From Paracoccus tibetensis (GTDB taxonomy: Bacteria > Pseudomonadota > Alphaproteobacteria > Rhodobacterales > Rhodobacteraceae), in the NCBI RefSeq assembly GCF_900102505.1, contig NZ_FMVT01000002.1:309771-373770 (forward strand): 64,000 nt of DNA. The letters are read 5' to 3'. This document shows positions 35,871 through 45,028 of this stretch, piece after piece; positions within the stretch are counted from its first letter, which is position 1; each line of letters opens with the position of its first letter. Under the pieces are notes generated by a model. That model saw only the letters and a program-made list of their open reading frames with translations, was not told where the DNA came from and made no database searches. Position numbers and translations under genes: made by a program.

Positions 35871-37262
35871 ATGCTCCGTAACCTGCTCTACTTCCTTACG
35901 GCGAGACCTCGTCGCAACAGTACCCTTGCGGCTTTGCAAGCGCTTCTCGGTACTGCTGCAGTTTTCATAACCTACCGGTTGGTGGTGGCCGAGGTTGGAA
36001 TTGAGGTCTTCGGGCTTTGGTCGCTCCTTCTAACCGGTGCCTCCATAGCACGCCTCGCCGATGTTAGTGGAAGCAGCGGCCTTGCTCGCTTCGTGGCTGA
36101 GCGCCATGCGAGCGAGCAACCTGGCGATGCCGTAGCCTACGTGCACACCACGGTACTAGCGACTCTTGGGCTCACGATCGCCGGCAGCCTCGTAGTCCTT
36201 GCCTTTGCGGCCCCGCTCATCAATTGGCTCGCACCTGAGCAGGCAGCTGGAGACATCGTAGACCTGATGCCGCTCGCTCTCCTGGTTTCACTAGTTCTGC
36301 CCTCAATGTCCTCAGCTCTCTGCTCCGGCCTGGACGGCACGCAGCGTGCCGACGTCCGAGCAATCGTCATGGGGTGCTCGTATGGGGTGCTGCTAGGGGC
36401 CACCATGATGTTTGTTGGCAAGCTCGGTATCTACGGTTTTGTGACAGCGCTGGTGCTCCAGCACCTCTTCATCTCAGTGGCCGCTTGGCTTGTCCTGCGC
36501 CGCTTCCTGCCCAACCTTGGGTGGGTACCAATACGCTGGTCACGCGGCGTCTTCCGAGAAACTTTCGCTTTTGGCCTCAAGGTACAGGCCAACTCCTTTG
36601 CTGGGCTACTGTGTGATCCGCTCGCACGGGTGCTCATGGCTTGGTGGGGTGGCCTTGCGGCAGCTGGTGTTTACGAACTCGCCCTCCGTCTCATGTTACA
36701 GCTCCGCGCGCCCGTCGTAGCCTCACTCCAGCCCTTGATGCCGGCCGCGGCGGCGCTGGGGCGGGACCACAAGGCGGTGGCTAATCTTGTGCGTACCTCC
36801 TCCCGCCACGTGCTTCTTGCTGGGCTTGCCCTCCCGTTCCTCGCGCTACTAGCTGCTCCCATTTACAGCCGCCTGATGCTTGGGCATGTCGATCAGACGC
36901 TTGTACTCTTCGTCTTGCTGCTGGCGGTAGGCTACGGGGCTAATCTGATCTCTGTACCACTATTTTTCGGAGCGATGGGCGTAGGCGTCATGCGCTGGAA
37001 CCTCACATCGCAGTTCGTCACGGCTGCATGCATCGCCATCTTGGGAATGTCGGGCGGCTGGCTTGGCGGTGGAGTGGGGGTGGTGCTGGCGCAGGTGGCG
37101 GGTCTTATTGCTGGAGCCGTGACTGTGATACTCGGTAATGCCTCTGTCCTGAGCCTTGAACGGGGGCTTCACATCTGGGATGCCGGTCCCAAACTAGCCA
37201 GAATCGCTATTGTCACCGTTGCCTTTCTTGGCATCGGCTCTATTGTTTGGATTAAAACGTAG
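35871..37262 (+). CDS. wzx: Wzx-type polysaccharide flippase
   Basis: 463 residues with about 12 hydrophobic helices and the typical N-terminal FGLWSLLLTGASIARLADVSGSSGLARFVAE stretch of MOP-superfamily oligosaccharide flippases (written here in two parts: FGLWSLLLTGAS, then IARLADVSGSSGLARF). It should flip the lipid-linked repeat unit to the periplasm. The gene begins the plus-strand run of assembly genes; the next gene starts 4 bp after its stop. Base composition is lower in G+C than bcs or gmd, as is usual for flippase genes. Confidence 0.85.
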   Translation: MLRNLLYFLTARPRRNSTLAALQALLGTAAVFITYRLVVAEVGIEVFGLWSLLLTGASIARLADVSGSSGLARFVAERHASEQPGDAVAYVHTTVLATLGLTIAGSLVVLAFAAPLINWLAPEQAAGDIVDLMPLALLVSLVLPSMSSALCSGLDGTQRADVRAIVMGCSYGVLLGATMMFVGKLGIYGFVTALVLQHLFISVAAWLVLRRFLPNLGWVPIRWSRGVFRETFAFGLKVQANSFAGLLCDPLARVLMAWWGGLAAAGVYELALRLMLQLRAPVVASLQPLMPAAAALGRDHKAVANLVRTSSRHVLLAGLALPFLALLAAPIYSRLMLGHVDQTLVLFVLLLAVGYGANLISVPLFFGAMGVGVMRWNLTSQFVTAACIAILGMSGGWLGGGVGVVLAQVAGLIAGAVTVILGNASVLSLERGLHIWDAGPKLARIAIVTVAFLGIGSIVWIKT

Positions 37263-37266
37263 AAAC

Positions 37267-38358
37267 ATGATCTCTAGAAGTGCTCCATCGTCAGACACGA
37301 CGACCGTCGCTCCAACCAGCTCAGGGCTTGTCTACTCGAGCTCGCTAGACGGCCATCGTGGAAACTACGTTCATTTGTTCACAAAGAACCTCGGCTTGAC
37401 GCCAGCTGTGGGACCCATGTCGCCCGCTATGATGTGTCGGCTCATTGGTGCGAAGCGGCTCTGCTTCGCGATGATAGAGGATTCCGCTAGCGGCTTTTTG
37501 TTCGTCTCGGCAGTACGCGCAGCTTGCGGTCGACCTACCTTCGCGCTCCTCCTCCGCCCGCAGACGTGTTTTGAGGGAAGATGTGCCCGACATCGACTGA
37601 AGCTCTGGTCGCTGGCTGCATGGCGTCGTCTGCCAAGGGTCTCAATCGCAACCATACTACCCTTCGAAGTAGATCCTGAGAATCGGAGAGTCGCTACCAC
37701 CGGGCTTCACGATCCGGAGCTATGGGATCTCGTTGACGATCACTGCGCCCCCGTTCCCCCTAGCTCCGATCTTGCTGACAAAATATCCGCCCAAGCGGCT
37801 GGCCGCCCCGTTGTCGTGATGCTGGGGGCGCTCAGCCGAGCCAAGGGCTTTGACGCGTTCGTCCGCCTCGCGCAGACAAAATCTGATGCCAAGGCAGATC
37901 GTCTTTATGTGGCCGCCGGCCAGCTACACCTCGACAGTGAAGATCTCGCGGCTGAACTCGAGCGGGACGGCGGCCTTGTCTTTAGCCGCCGCTTGACCGA
38001 GGAAGAGATCCATTCCCTGTATGGTATCGCCGATCGCATCTGGGCCTGCTACTCGGCGGAGTATGATCAATCGTCAGGTATTTTCGGTCGCGCTGTTCAA
38101 TATGGTGCCGTGCCCATCGTGCGTCTGAATTCGCGTATCCACCGTTTTGCCCTGATCGAAGGTTTGGAGGTCGAAACTCTCGATATTACAACCGAGCAGC
38201 TTGCGCTTAGCCGAGGCCCTACGTGCTCGAGCCGTAGTTCCTTGAGGGCCCGACTGCAAGGATGGCGTGACCGGTTTTGGAGCACGGCGCGGGCTAGCTT
38301 GGATCTAACAAGGTCAAGCGAGAACGGGCGCGGAGACGCCAGAAATCCCAATGCTTGA
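37267..38358 (+). CDS. Glycosyltransferase, GT-B fold (GT4-like)
   Basis: 363 residues from the ATG at 37267. The C-terminal half has a GT4-like nucleotide-sugar domain: VVVMLGALSRAKGFDAFVRL (start of the second Rossmann domain), LTEEEIHSLYGIADRIWACYSAEYDQSSGIFGRAVQYGAVPIV (donor-binding region with a degenerate EX7E, split here for reading), and a short C-terminal tail. The N-terminal domain is compact. Donor and acceptor are not known. It follows wzx by 4 bp and is likely co-translated. Confidence 0.75.
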   Translation: MISRSAPSSDTTTVAPTSSGLVYSSSLDGHRGNYVHLFTKNLGLTPAVGPMSPAMMCRLIGAKRLCFAMIEDSASGFLFVSAVRAACGRPTFALLLRPQTCFEGRCARHRLKLWSLAAWRRLPRVSIATILPFEVDPENRRVATTGLHDPELWDLVDDHCAPVPPSSDLADKISAQAAGRPVVVMLGALSRAKGFDAFVRLAQTKSDAKADRLYVAAGQLHLDSEDLAAELERDGGLVFSRRLTEEEIHSLYGIADRIWACYSAEYDQSSGIFGRAVQYGAVPIVRLNSRIHRFALIEGLEVETLDITTEQLALSRGPTCSSRSSLRARLQGWRDRFWSTARASLDLTRSSENGRGDARNPNA

Positions 38359-38479
38359 AATTCTCTCTAGCTCTAGAATGCTACAAACCGCAGTCAGGCG
38401 AGCGGTGCTTCCATACAAGAGCAGCCAAGGCCTGCTACCTGCTCCACGAGCGACTTTAAATAGTTTTGGGGCCATCAAC

Positions 38480-38852
38480 ATGGCTCCCAAATCTGAAAGA
38501 TCCTGACTTCGGCGAGGATGATGATGTTGAGAAAGATGTCGCGGCGCCCATGAAGCTGGATGACGATACCTCACCAGCTCCTCTTACCGTCGTAGACGTT
38601 TGGGGTAATGCTTGCGATAAGAACGGTTGATCTATGGGGTGGGCTTCGCGCGTTTCTGTTGTGGCGATATCGAAGAAGAGATGCCCCGGACCTTAAGTTC
38701 TTCGGGCATCCAGTCTGCGTCATAAGCTTTGTCCCAGGGAAGTGCTTGGCTGGCGGCAGATGGCCTAGCAGCAGAAGAGTACGTCGACTGCCGGCCATCT
38801 GGTCAAATGGCAGGAACAAGACTAGCAAGCGCCCCGCCCCTCCGTTGAGCAT
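38480..38852 (-). pseudogene. IS5-family transposase remnant (minus strand)
   Basis: Fragments of an IS5/IS1031-type enzyme can be read across two frames: LFLPFDQMAGSRRTLLLLGHLPPAKH, then DKAYDADWMPEELKVRGI after a frameshift (the catalytic DKAYD region). A degraded end follows, in which RRDIFLNIIILAEV replaces the usual C-terminal helix. It is dead. Confidence 0.6.
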
Positions 38853-38869
38853 GCGATACTTGGACGCCG

Positions 38870-39095
38870 ACGGCTGCCGGAAGCATCCAAAGACAACGGG
38901 ATCAAAATCTGCATCCCGGCTGAAAGGCGCGTGAGAATGCTCTGAGATGCGACGAACGGCGAACCCGGATCGAGATCATGTTCGGCCGGTTCAAAGACTG
39001 GTGGGGCGTCGCGGCATGGTACGACCGATGCCCAAAGGTCTCTTTCTCAGCCATCGCTCTCGCCGCACCCCCCTGCTCTGTCTATTGTCCAGAAC
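38870..39095 (+). pseudogene. IS5-family transposase C-terminal remnant (plus strand)
   Basis: Reads SKDNGIKICIPA, then after a frameshift RIEIMFGRFKDWWGVAAWYD and RCPKVSFSAIALAA, the usual end of IS5-family enzymes (normal: RIEIMFGRLKDWRRVATRYDRC). It faces the other IS5 remnant, so two different IS5-type insertions decayed side by side between the GT and wzy genes. Confidence 0.65.
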
Positions 39096-39227
39096 GAGTT
39101 CTAAACTTAGCACCCCAGTAGGAACCGCCGGAACTGCAACCAGGAAAGGCGAGAACTTGAGCCTGCGACAGCCGATGTATTTGCCGGTACGTAGCGGAAG
39201 CGGGTTGACCGAGATGATGAGATGAAA

Positions 39228-39256
39228 GGACGCCCAAGGTACCCGCGAGGGCGTCC
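39228..39256. terminator. Stem-loop between the IS5 remnants and wzy
   Basis: Perfect 8-bp inverted repeat GGACGCCC (39228-39235) and GGGCGTCC (39249-39256) around a 13-nt loop, followed by CCTTCCG but no T run. It could be a weak terminator or an IS end. It lies 100 bp upstream of the wzy start. Confidence 0.35.
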
Positions 39257-39356
39257 CCTTCCGTAAGTAAGATATGCCGGCTTCTTAATTACTGCAAGTT
39301 CAATACAGCCCCAAAAAGGTCGGCTTTTTACCCCTCGACCGAGGAAAAGTATTATA

Positions 39357-40601
39357 ATGGCCCTGTTTCGACAGCTTTGGACTTGCTCTCTCTACGGGCT
39401 GTGTCTTGCGGAACTTATCTTTTCTGACGGAGACGCCAGAGTCGAAAGTGGGATTATATACCTAATTATCGTCGTCCTTTTGCTCCGGTCTGCCTCTCGG
39501 GAATATAGTGATAGCCTGAGCCTAATGATTGTCATCGTCAGTATCTTTCTTTTCGCATTCCCTTCCGCTGCAATCACCTTCCTCCTTAGGATCGACGTCT
39601 TGCCGGCGCTCTTCGCTTTCGTGCTGTTTTCGGATCTCCTTCTGCTAAGTCGTCGCCTTCTAGAAGTTCCTCGAAACAATCCGCGAATACCAATCTCGCG
39701 GTCGTCGCACCGGAATGACTTCCACCTCCTGATAACACTTCTAACGTGGTGTGCTATAGGAGGAGTTGTCTTTGATGCAGCGGGCTTTTTCGGGCTTCTT
39801 CTTTTTCTCGCTCCGTATGGGGCTTCGCTTGTTCTGCTAGATCGGCTGGTCGCTCAACATCCATCGAAACGTTATGCCGCTTTCCTTGTTGCCCTCTTTC
39901 TTATTGTTGTTTTCCTTTATACTCAGTTCCAGTGGGGTGGATTTGGCAGACTGGTAATCGGTGGCTTCGTTCTCGCACCTGTTCTTGTAGCGAACGCGAG
40001 AATAGATTTAGGGATCAGACCGATCTACTTCATCATTTTTGCGCCATTGGCTTTGTATGTTGCGCAGAAGTCCCGCTACGGTGCAGTTGAAGGAATATCG
40101 GAGATGTTCATTGGTTCTGCTGGACACCACCTCCAAGTGACTCATGACGTGCTTCAACGAGACATCGAGTGGATTTCTGACGGGCTTGGAACATTCATTT
40201 CCCAATACCTTCTTCTATTTCTAAACTGGGTCCCTAGGGAACTATGGCCGGAAAAGCCAATCGGAGTGGGATTATGGTCTGTAGACACGATGTACGGCCG
40301 CGAGCGGATGGGAGATGAATATTCACAATCTATTGGCTTTCTCGGCGAGCAGTACTTTTACCTAGGGGATCTTTTTTGGGTTGGTCTTTTTGTTGTGCTT
40401 GTTACGCTGGCTTGCTTGAGAACAGCTGTATCAAGAGCAAGTTATGGATCGGTTGCGCCCGTGGTCATTTTTGATGTCAACCTCAGCAGCTTTTTCTGGG
40501 GCGGCTGCGCAAGTTTCGGGTCAAGATTCTGGTTTATGGTAGTACCCGCCTTGTTTATTTGCTGGCTCTTCCACCGCAGGTCGTTAGCGGCCTCTACATA
40601 A
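39357..40601 (+). CDS. wzy: Wzy-like O-antigen/exopolysaccharide polymerase
   Basis: 414 residues with about ten membrane helices and one large loop (about 225-320) that carries charged and aromatic residues (SRYGAVEGISEMFIGSAG, then WVPRELWPEKPIGVG and GDEYSQSIGFLGEQYFYLGD). The PRELWPEKP and GEQY-type loop is frequent in oligosaccharide repeat-unit polymerases of the Wzy group. Base composition is clearly richer in A+T than neighbouring genes, as typical for wzy. It should join repeat units in the periplasm. It is assigned from topology and the loop motifs, since Wzy sequences are very diverse. Confidence 0.75.
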   Translation: MALFRQLWTCSLYGLCLAELIFSDGDARVESGIIYLIIVVLLLRSASREYSDSLSLMIVIVSIFLFAFPSAAITFLLRIDVLPALFAFVLFSDLLLLSRRLLEVPRNNPRIPISRSSHRNDFHLLITLLTWCAIGGVVFDAAGFFGLLLFLAPYGASLVLLDRLVAQHPSKRYAAFLVALFLIVVFLYTQFQWGGFGRLVIGGFVLAPVLVANARIDLGIRPIYFIIFAPLALYVAQKSRYGAVEGISEMFIGSAGHHLQVTHDVLQRDIEWISDGLGTFISQYLLLFLNWVPRELWPEKPIGVGLWSVDTMYGRERMGDEYSQSIGFLGEQYFYLGDLFWVGLFVVLVTLACLRTAVSRASYGSVAPVVIFDVNLSSFFWGGCASFGSRFWFMVVPALFICWLFHRRSLAAST

Positions 40602-40739
40602 TTTGGCGAAACGTGATGCGCTAGCGGAACCCTTTGGCAGCTGATACGACGCCTGCGCTTACTAAATTTGAGGTATGCGTTGTGAATCTGCTTTGCCAGA
40701 TGAACCTCGAAGCGCGAAAAGAACGATGGAGAAACGACA

Positions 40740-41867
40740 GTGTTTGGAATTCGATCGACTGCAGTACCGCGTCAAAGGCGATCGGCATCAGTTTGGCATG
40801 TTCAACCTGCTCTTCCCGCCTATCGTTTTGCCTACTTTTCCGCGTTGTATCAACGTCACGGCCTTACTGGCGGTGTGCTTTACCCTGAGAAGGATACTAC
40901 CGGTCTGGCTGTGGAAGTGCTTCAAAGCTGGCAAATGCCCAAGGGACGCACGCGGAAGCTACCCCTCGGCCTGCTTTGGCAGCAAGACACGCTTAGCGTC
41001 CCTCTTAGCCGTGGTGACATTCTGGTTCTGGCAAGCAATCCTCGATATTTGACAACGCTCTTACTCTCCCTCAAGGCGCGTATGCGTGGTGCGCGTGTTG
41101 TGTGGTGGGGCCATTACTGGAGTTCAACCTCACGGGGCTGGCGCATGGGACTGCGCATCTTGCTAATGAGGGTAGCGAACGCGGTTCTGTTCTATACGGA
41201 GCGGGAGGTAGAAGAGTATAAGGCACGTCTGGGTCGACACGATGAGCGTCCCATTTTAGCGCTTAACAACGGGGTCAATATTGCACCCATTCAGATAGTG
41301 AGGAAGACGTACCTCGCCGGATCTCGGCAACGAGAAATTTTGTTTGTTGGACGCCTGACGCCAAAGGCGGAAATTTTACTTCTAGTGCAAGCCTTGGCGT
41401 TGCCGCAGATGAAGGGGATTCACCTGCACGTGGTGGGGGAGGGAGAAGAAAGCGCCAGAGCGCGTACTGCAGCTGAGACTGCTGGCGTTTCCGAAAGAAT
41501 CACTTGGCATGGCATCTCCACCGATGAGGCAGTCGTTGGTGCCATTGCGAATCGCTGCAGATTGTTTGTCTATCCTGGTCAAGTTGGCCTGTCGCTGATA
41601 CACGCAATGGCGTACGGACTGCCTTGCATAGTGCACTCCGACCGCTGGCACCACATGCCAGAGATCGCCGCATTCGAAACCGGACGAACCGGCCGGGCCT
41701 TCAAGCCCGATGATGCCGAAGATCTTGCGACTGTCATAGCCAACGTGATCGATGACATTGACTTGCTAGACTGCTTCTCGGCCCGCTGCATTGAGATAAC
41801 TGAAACAAGTTTTAACACAAATAACATGGCGGAACGCTTTATGGATCTCGTGAAGCGCCTGCAGTAA
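40740..41867 (+). CDS. Glycosyltransferase family 4
   Basis: 375 residues from a GTG at 40740. The second domain shows the GT4 pattern: EILFVGRLTPKAEILLLVQAL, GIHLHVVGEGEESARAR, and VFVYPGQVGLSLIHAMAYGLP in which the EX7E motif is altered (written here as RLFVYPGQVGLSLIHAMAYG). The first domain starts VWHVQPALPAYRFAYFSALY, close to GT4 enzymes that sit in exopolysaccharide clusters. It probably adds one sugar of the repeat unit on the cytoplasmic face. It lies 138 bp after wzy. Confidence 0.82.
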   Translation: MFGIRSTAVPRQRRSASVWHVQPALPAYRFAYFSALYQRHGLTGGVLYPEKDTTGLAVEVLQSWQMPKGRTRKLPLGLLWQQDTLSVPLSRGDILVLASNPRYLTTLLLSLKARMRGARVVWWGHYWSSTSRGWRMGLRILLMRVANAVLFYTEREVEEYKARLGRHDERPILALNNGVNIAPIQIVRKTYLAGSRQREILFVGRLTPKAEILLLVQALALPQMKGIHLHVVGEGEESARARTAAETAGVSERITWHGISTDEAVVGAIANRCRLFVYPGQVGLSLIHAMAYGLPCIVHSDRWHHMPEIAAFETGRTGRAFKPDDAEDLATVIANVIDDIDLLDCFSARCIEITETSFNTNNMAERFMDLVKRLQ

Positions 41868-41952
41868 CTGCCACAGGTTATACTTGCTCACAACCGATCT
41901 CTGTATCTCGTAAATAGTTTTGCGTCGTGTTGCGCCCAACTGATCATCGTCA

Positions 41953-41970
41953 TGATTGATTGATTGATTG
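41953..41970. repeat. TGAT tetranucleotide tandem repeat upstream of a glycosyltransferase gene
   Basis: Four and a half units of TGAT in a row, about 80 bp before the ATG of the next glycosyltransferase gene and after the previous stop. Tetranucleotide runs are prone to slippage, so spacing in this promoter region could vary. Confidence 0.6.
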
Positions 41971-42048
41971 TGCGATTCGAAAGGTGCCCCAATTGAACAG
42001 CCGCTATAGTATACATATTCAACTCTTCAATGCTGCCGAGGAAGAGAT

Positions 42049-43188
42049 ATGACTGCGCAAAAGACGTTGCTTGTAAACGGTTTGTCCTTGCAAAACTCCT
42101 CAGGATGGTACGTGCTTCACGGCCATTTAGAGAGCGTTATGAATCAGGTCAAGAACTTGAGAGTTGTTTTAGTGGCGCGGCCCGGCGACTACGAAGTAGC
42201 TGGGAGGTACTCAGGCAGGGTTACGATCCGTCATGCGCCACACTGGACGCGCAGCTTGATTGGCAGAATTATCTATGAGTCAATTTTTCTCCCACTGGCA
42301 CTGACGGGCATTGCCGTAGATTATATTCTTCAGCCCAGTGGTTACCCACTGCCGTTCACGCGCGTCCAGCAGCTAGTCGTCGCTCAAAACCCCTACCCCT
42401 TCGTTTTCAAGGATAAAGGCGGCATATCTTCCCGACTTAGAAATGGGTTGCTGCGTTTCGCGTATCTCCGCCTGCCCGCAAGCCGTGCGATGGTTTTTCC
42501 TAACTCCGAACACATGAGGTCTTTTTATTCAGAAAAGCGCAGTAGTGCTCTTTCTCGGAAAACATTGTACCAAGGAGCGTTCAGAGGAGAACACACCGCA
42601 CGTGCCGGCAAGGTTGTGCCCTTCAGTGGAAGAAAAAGTTACTTTATCGCCATTGCAGAAGCAGCGCCGCATAAGAGGCTTGACCTGGTAATTTTAGCGT
42701 TTTCACAGGCAGCCAAGGACCTTCCTTTGTTTTCCCTTCAAATCATTGGTAAGATCGGATCTGTGGAACTCAGGCGGTCTTTGGAGACCCTAGTGCGACG
42801 CCTTCGGTTAGAGGATAAAGTCCATTTCTGCGGATTTATTACGCAAGAAGAATTAGATACTAAGCTCGAGGAATCTACTGCTTATATTTCTTATAGCGAA
42901 TGTGAATCTTTCGGGATACCTGCTGTGCAGGCGCAGGCTAAAGGGACACCTGTGCTAGTATCTGATGGAACTGCAGCGCCAGAAATATGTGGAGCGGGTG
43001 CCTGCGTCGTAGCACCCGGGGACACCATCACTGGTGCGGCTCAACTGGTCAGGTTGGCCACCGATGGTGAGTACTGGTCAGAAATGTCGTCTCAGGCATA
43101 TACCAACTCTCTGCGATTTGACTGGGAGATATGCTCATCTCCATTGGTCGAGGTCATCGACGGGTCGCTGGAGAAGAAACATGAGTAA
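42049..43188 (+). CDS. Glycosyltransferase family 4 (mannosyl/fucosyl-type)
   Basis: 379 residues, ATG preceded by GGAAGAG. The domain linker and second Rossmann domain are clear: YFIAIAEAAPHKRLDLVILAF, SLQIIGKIGSVELRRSLETL, KVHFCGFITQEELDTKLEES, and SYSECESFGIPAVQAQAKGTPVL with the EX7E motif (E at ECESFGIPAVQAQ). GDP-sugar users are frequent in this family, and the cluster makes GDP-mannose and GDP-fucose, so one of these is a likely donor. The base composition is lower in G+C. Confidence 0.85.
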   Translation: MTAQKTLLVNGLSLQNSSGWYVLHGHLESVMNQVKNLRVVLVARPGDYEVAGRYSGRVTIRHAPHWTRSLIGRIIYESIFLPLALTGIAVDYILQPSGYPLPFTRVQQLVVAQNPYPFVFKDKGGISSRLRNGLLRFAYLRLPASRAMVFPNSEHMRSFYSEKRSSALSRKTLYQGAFRGEHTARAGKVVPFSGRKSYFIAIAEAAPHKRLDLVILAFSQAAKDLPLFSLQIIGKIGSVELRRSLETLVRRLRLEDKVHFCGFITQEELDTKLEESTAYISYSECESFGIPAVQAQAKGTPVLVSDGTAAPEICGAGACVVAPGDTITGAAQLVRLATDGEYWSEMSSQAYTNSLRFDWEICSSPLVEVIDGSLEKKHE

Positions 43189-43264
43189 GTCGTTTGATTT
43201 CGGCACCCGGTGATCAAACTTGGTTGACCGCACGGTTTTCAATTTTGCACTCTTGGAGTAGGTT

Positions 43265-43804
43265 GTGATCGACGTTGCCGCGAACCGGGCCAGCCGGAAA
43301 TGGACTAAGCGTGAGCAGGTCGGCCGGTTCTTATGGTCTATAGGGCGTATTGCTTTTCGACTTAGCCCACGTCCGTTCTGGGCGTGGCGGAGGATGCTTC
43401 TAAGAGCGTTCGGAGCTAGAGTTGAGAATTCAGTTCATATTTATCCCACCGTCAGCATCGCCATCCCTTGGAATCTCACGCTCCTAAGCGAGTGCGCTGT
43501 AGGAGATCGGGCCATCCTATACTCCCTTGGACCGATCAAAATCGGAGCACGCGCTACAGTTTCTCAAGGTGCTCATTTATGTGCAGGAACCCACGAATGG
43601 CGGGATCCCAAAAGGCCTCTTGTTAAGCCGCATATAATCATAGGAGAGGATGCCTGGATCTGCGCGGATGCGTTCATTGGTCCTAAGGTTTCAGTTGGGG
43701 TAGGTGCAATTGTTGGAGCAAGGGCAGTCGTTATGAAAGATGTTGCTAGCAACTCTATTATGGTTGGAAACCCTGCACGAGAGGTAGGGGTAACTAATGC
43801 ATGA
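43265..43804 (+). CDS. WcaF-like colanic-acid-type acetyltransferase (left-handed beta-helix)
   Basis: 179 residues from a GTG at 43265. An N-terminal helical part (FWAWRRMLLRAFGARV) is followed by hexapeptide repeats: VHIYPTVSIAIPWNLTL, SECAVGDRAILYSLGPIKIG, ATVSQGAHLCAGTHEWRDP (catalytic His region), IIIGEDAWICADAFIGPKVSVG and VGARAVVMKDV. WcaF-type enzymes O-acetylate sugar residues in colanic acid and similar polymers. The stop overlaps the next gene start by 8 bp. Confidence 0.88.
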   Translation: MIDVAANRASRKWTKREQVGRFLWSIGRIAFRLSPRPFWAWRRMLLRAFGARVENSVHIYPTVSIAIPWNLTLLSECAVGDRAILYSLGPIKIGARATVSQGAHLCAGTHEWRDPKRPLVKPHIIIGEDAWICADAFIGPKVSVGVGAIVGARAVVMKDVASNSIMVGNPAREVGVTNA

Positions 43805-44747
43805 GAGAGTAGAGCGAAAGCGCTCCCTTAGCCTTGATGTTGTCATTCTTACTAAGAATGAGGAGCGCCATATCGGACGCTGTATCGAGTCCGTAGCTCA
43901 CCTCGCCAACAGAATCTACGTGGTCGACAGCGGATCTACAGATCGCACCCGCGAGGTAGCTCGCCAAGCCGGAGCGACAGTTCTGGATCATCCTTGGACA
44001 AACTATGCCACCCAGTTCAATTGGTCCCTTGACCAACTGCCACAGGACACGGAGTGGGTTCTGCGCTTAGATGCCGACGAGATAGTGACTGATGGATTAG
44101 CTCGCGAAGTCATGGACGGGTTGCCCCGACTAGGGCCGGAAGTCGCTGGGGTCTACATTTCACGACGCATGACATTCCTTGGTCGGCCGATCCGGTGGGG
44201 GGGAGTGTTTCCAATTCGTATCCTGCGTCTGTTCCGTCGTGGGCGCGGGCGTTGTGAAAATCGGTGGATGGATGAACACATTCGTGTCGACGGTCGCACT
44301 GCGGAATTCGCCGGAGAAATAATTGACGACAACACGAATTCATTAACTTGGTGGACCGAAAAGCACAACAATTACGCTTCCCGCGAAGTTGTCGATCTGC
44401 TGAACCTTGAGTATGGTTTTATGCCACACGAGACGGTGGCAGACCTGCGAGAGTGGCAGCAAGCCGGCGTGAAACGGTGGCTAAAAGAGAATATATACGC
44501 GCGCCTTCCTAGGGGGTCGCGTGCAGTCTTGTATTTCTTTTACCGTTACATTTTGCGTTTAGGTTTTCTTGATGGGCAAGAAGGTACAGCATTTCATGTT
44601 CTCCAGGGGTTTTGGTATCGCTTCCTCGTTGATGCCAAGCTGCAGGAGGTGAAATCGTACATGCGTCGCAACGATGTAGACGTTGTTAAAGCAATGCGGG
44701 ATGTGCTCGGAATCGATGTTCAAGCTGTGTCCGTCTGCCCTGCCTGA
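43797..44747 (+). CDS. Glycosyltransferase family 2 (WaaE/KdtX-like)
   Basis: 316 residues, GT-A fold. SLDVVILTKNEERHIGRCIESV opens the domain; YVVDSGSTDRTREVARQAGA and WVLRLDADEIV (DxD) bind the nucleotide sugar. The tail (HNNYASREVVDL to KRWLKENIY and membrane-proximal aromatic helices) is typical of LPS/EPS inner-core-type GT2 enzymes. It overlaps the acetyltransferase gene by 8 bp, so the two are probably coupled. Confidence 0.88.
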   Translation: MHERVERKRSLSLDVVILTKNEERHIGRCIESVAHLANRIYVVDSGSTDRTREVARQAGATVLDHPWTNYATQFNWSLDQLPQDTEWVLRLDADEIVTDGLAREVMDGLPRLGPEVAGVYISRRMTFLGRPIRWGGVFPIRILRLFRRGRGRCENRWMDEHIRVDGRTAEFAGEIIDDNTNSLTWWTEKHNNYASREVVDLLNLEYGFMPHETVADLREWQQAGVKRWLKENIYARLPRGSRAVLYFFYRYILRLGFLDGQEGTAFHVLQGFWYRFLVDAKLQEVKSYMRRNDVDVVKAMRDVLGIDVQAVSVCPA

Positions 44748-45028
44748 TGATTGAGGTTTCCGAAGATATAGCAGACCCTTGAACATCCCGGTTGTGGCTG
44801 CAGGTATCGGCCGCACAAAGTTAATCCGTCAAGCCAATCGCAGTTTCTTGCAATAGGCCTACTCCTGAACAAAGCACGTAGTTAAAGTAGGGTTCCGATC
44901 GACAGAAGTTCGCAGCAGTTCAAACGAAACCAGGGCAAAGAAGGCAGGTGGTCAGCGAGACCGAGAACGGAGTTCGTGGTTCGCTGAGATTCAGTAATGC
45001 GTTTAGAAAACAGAGAAGACAAAGATCC

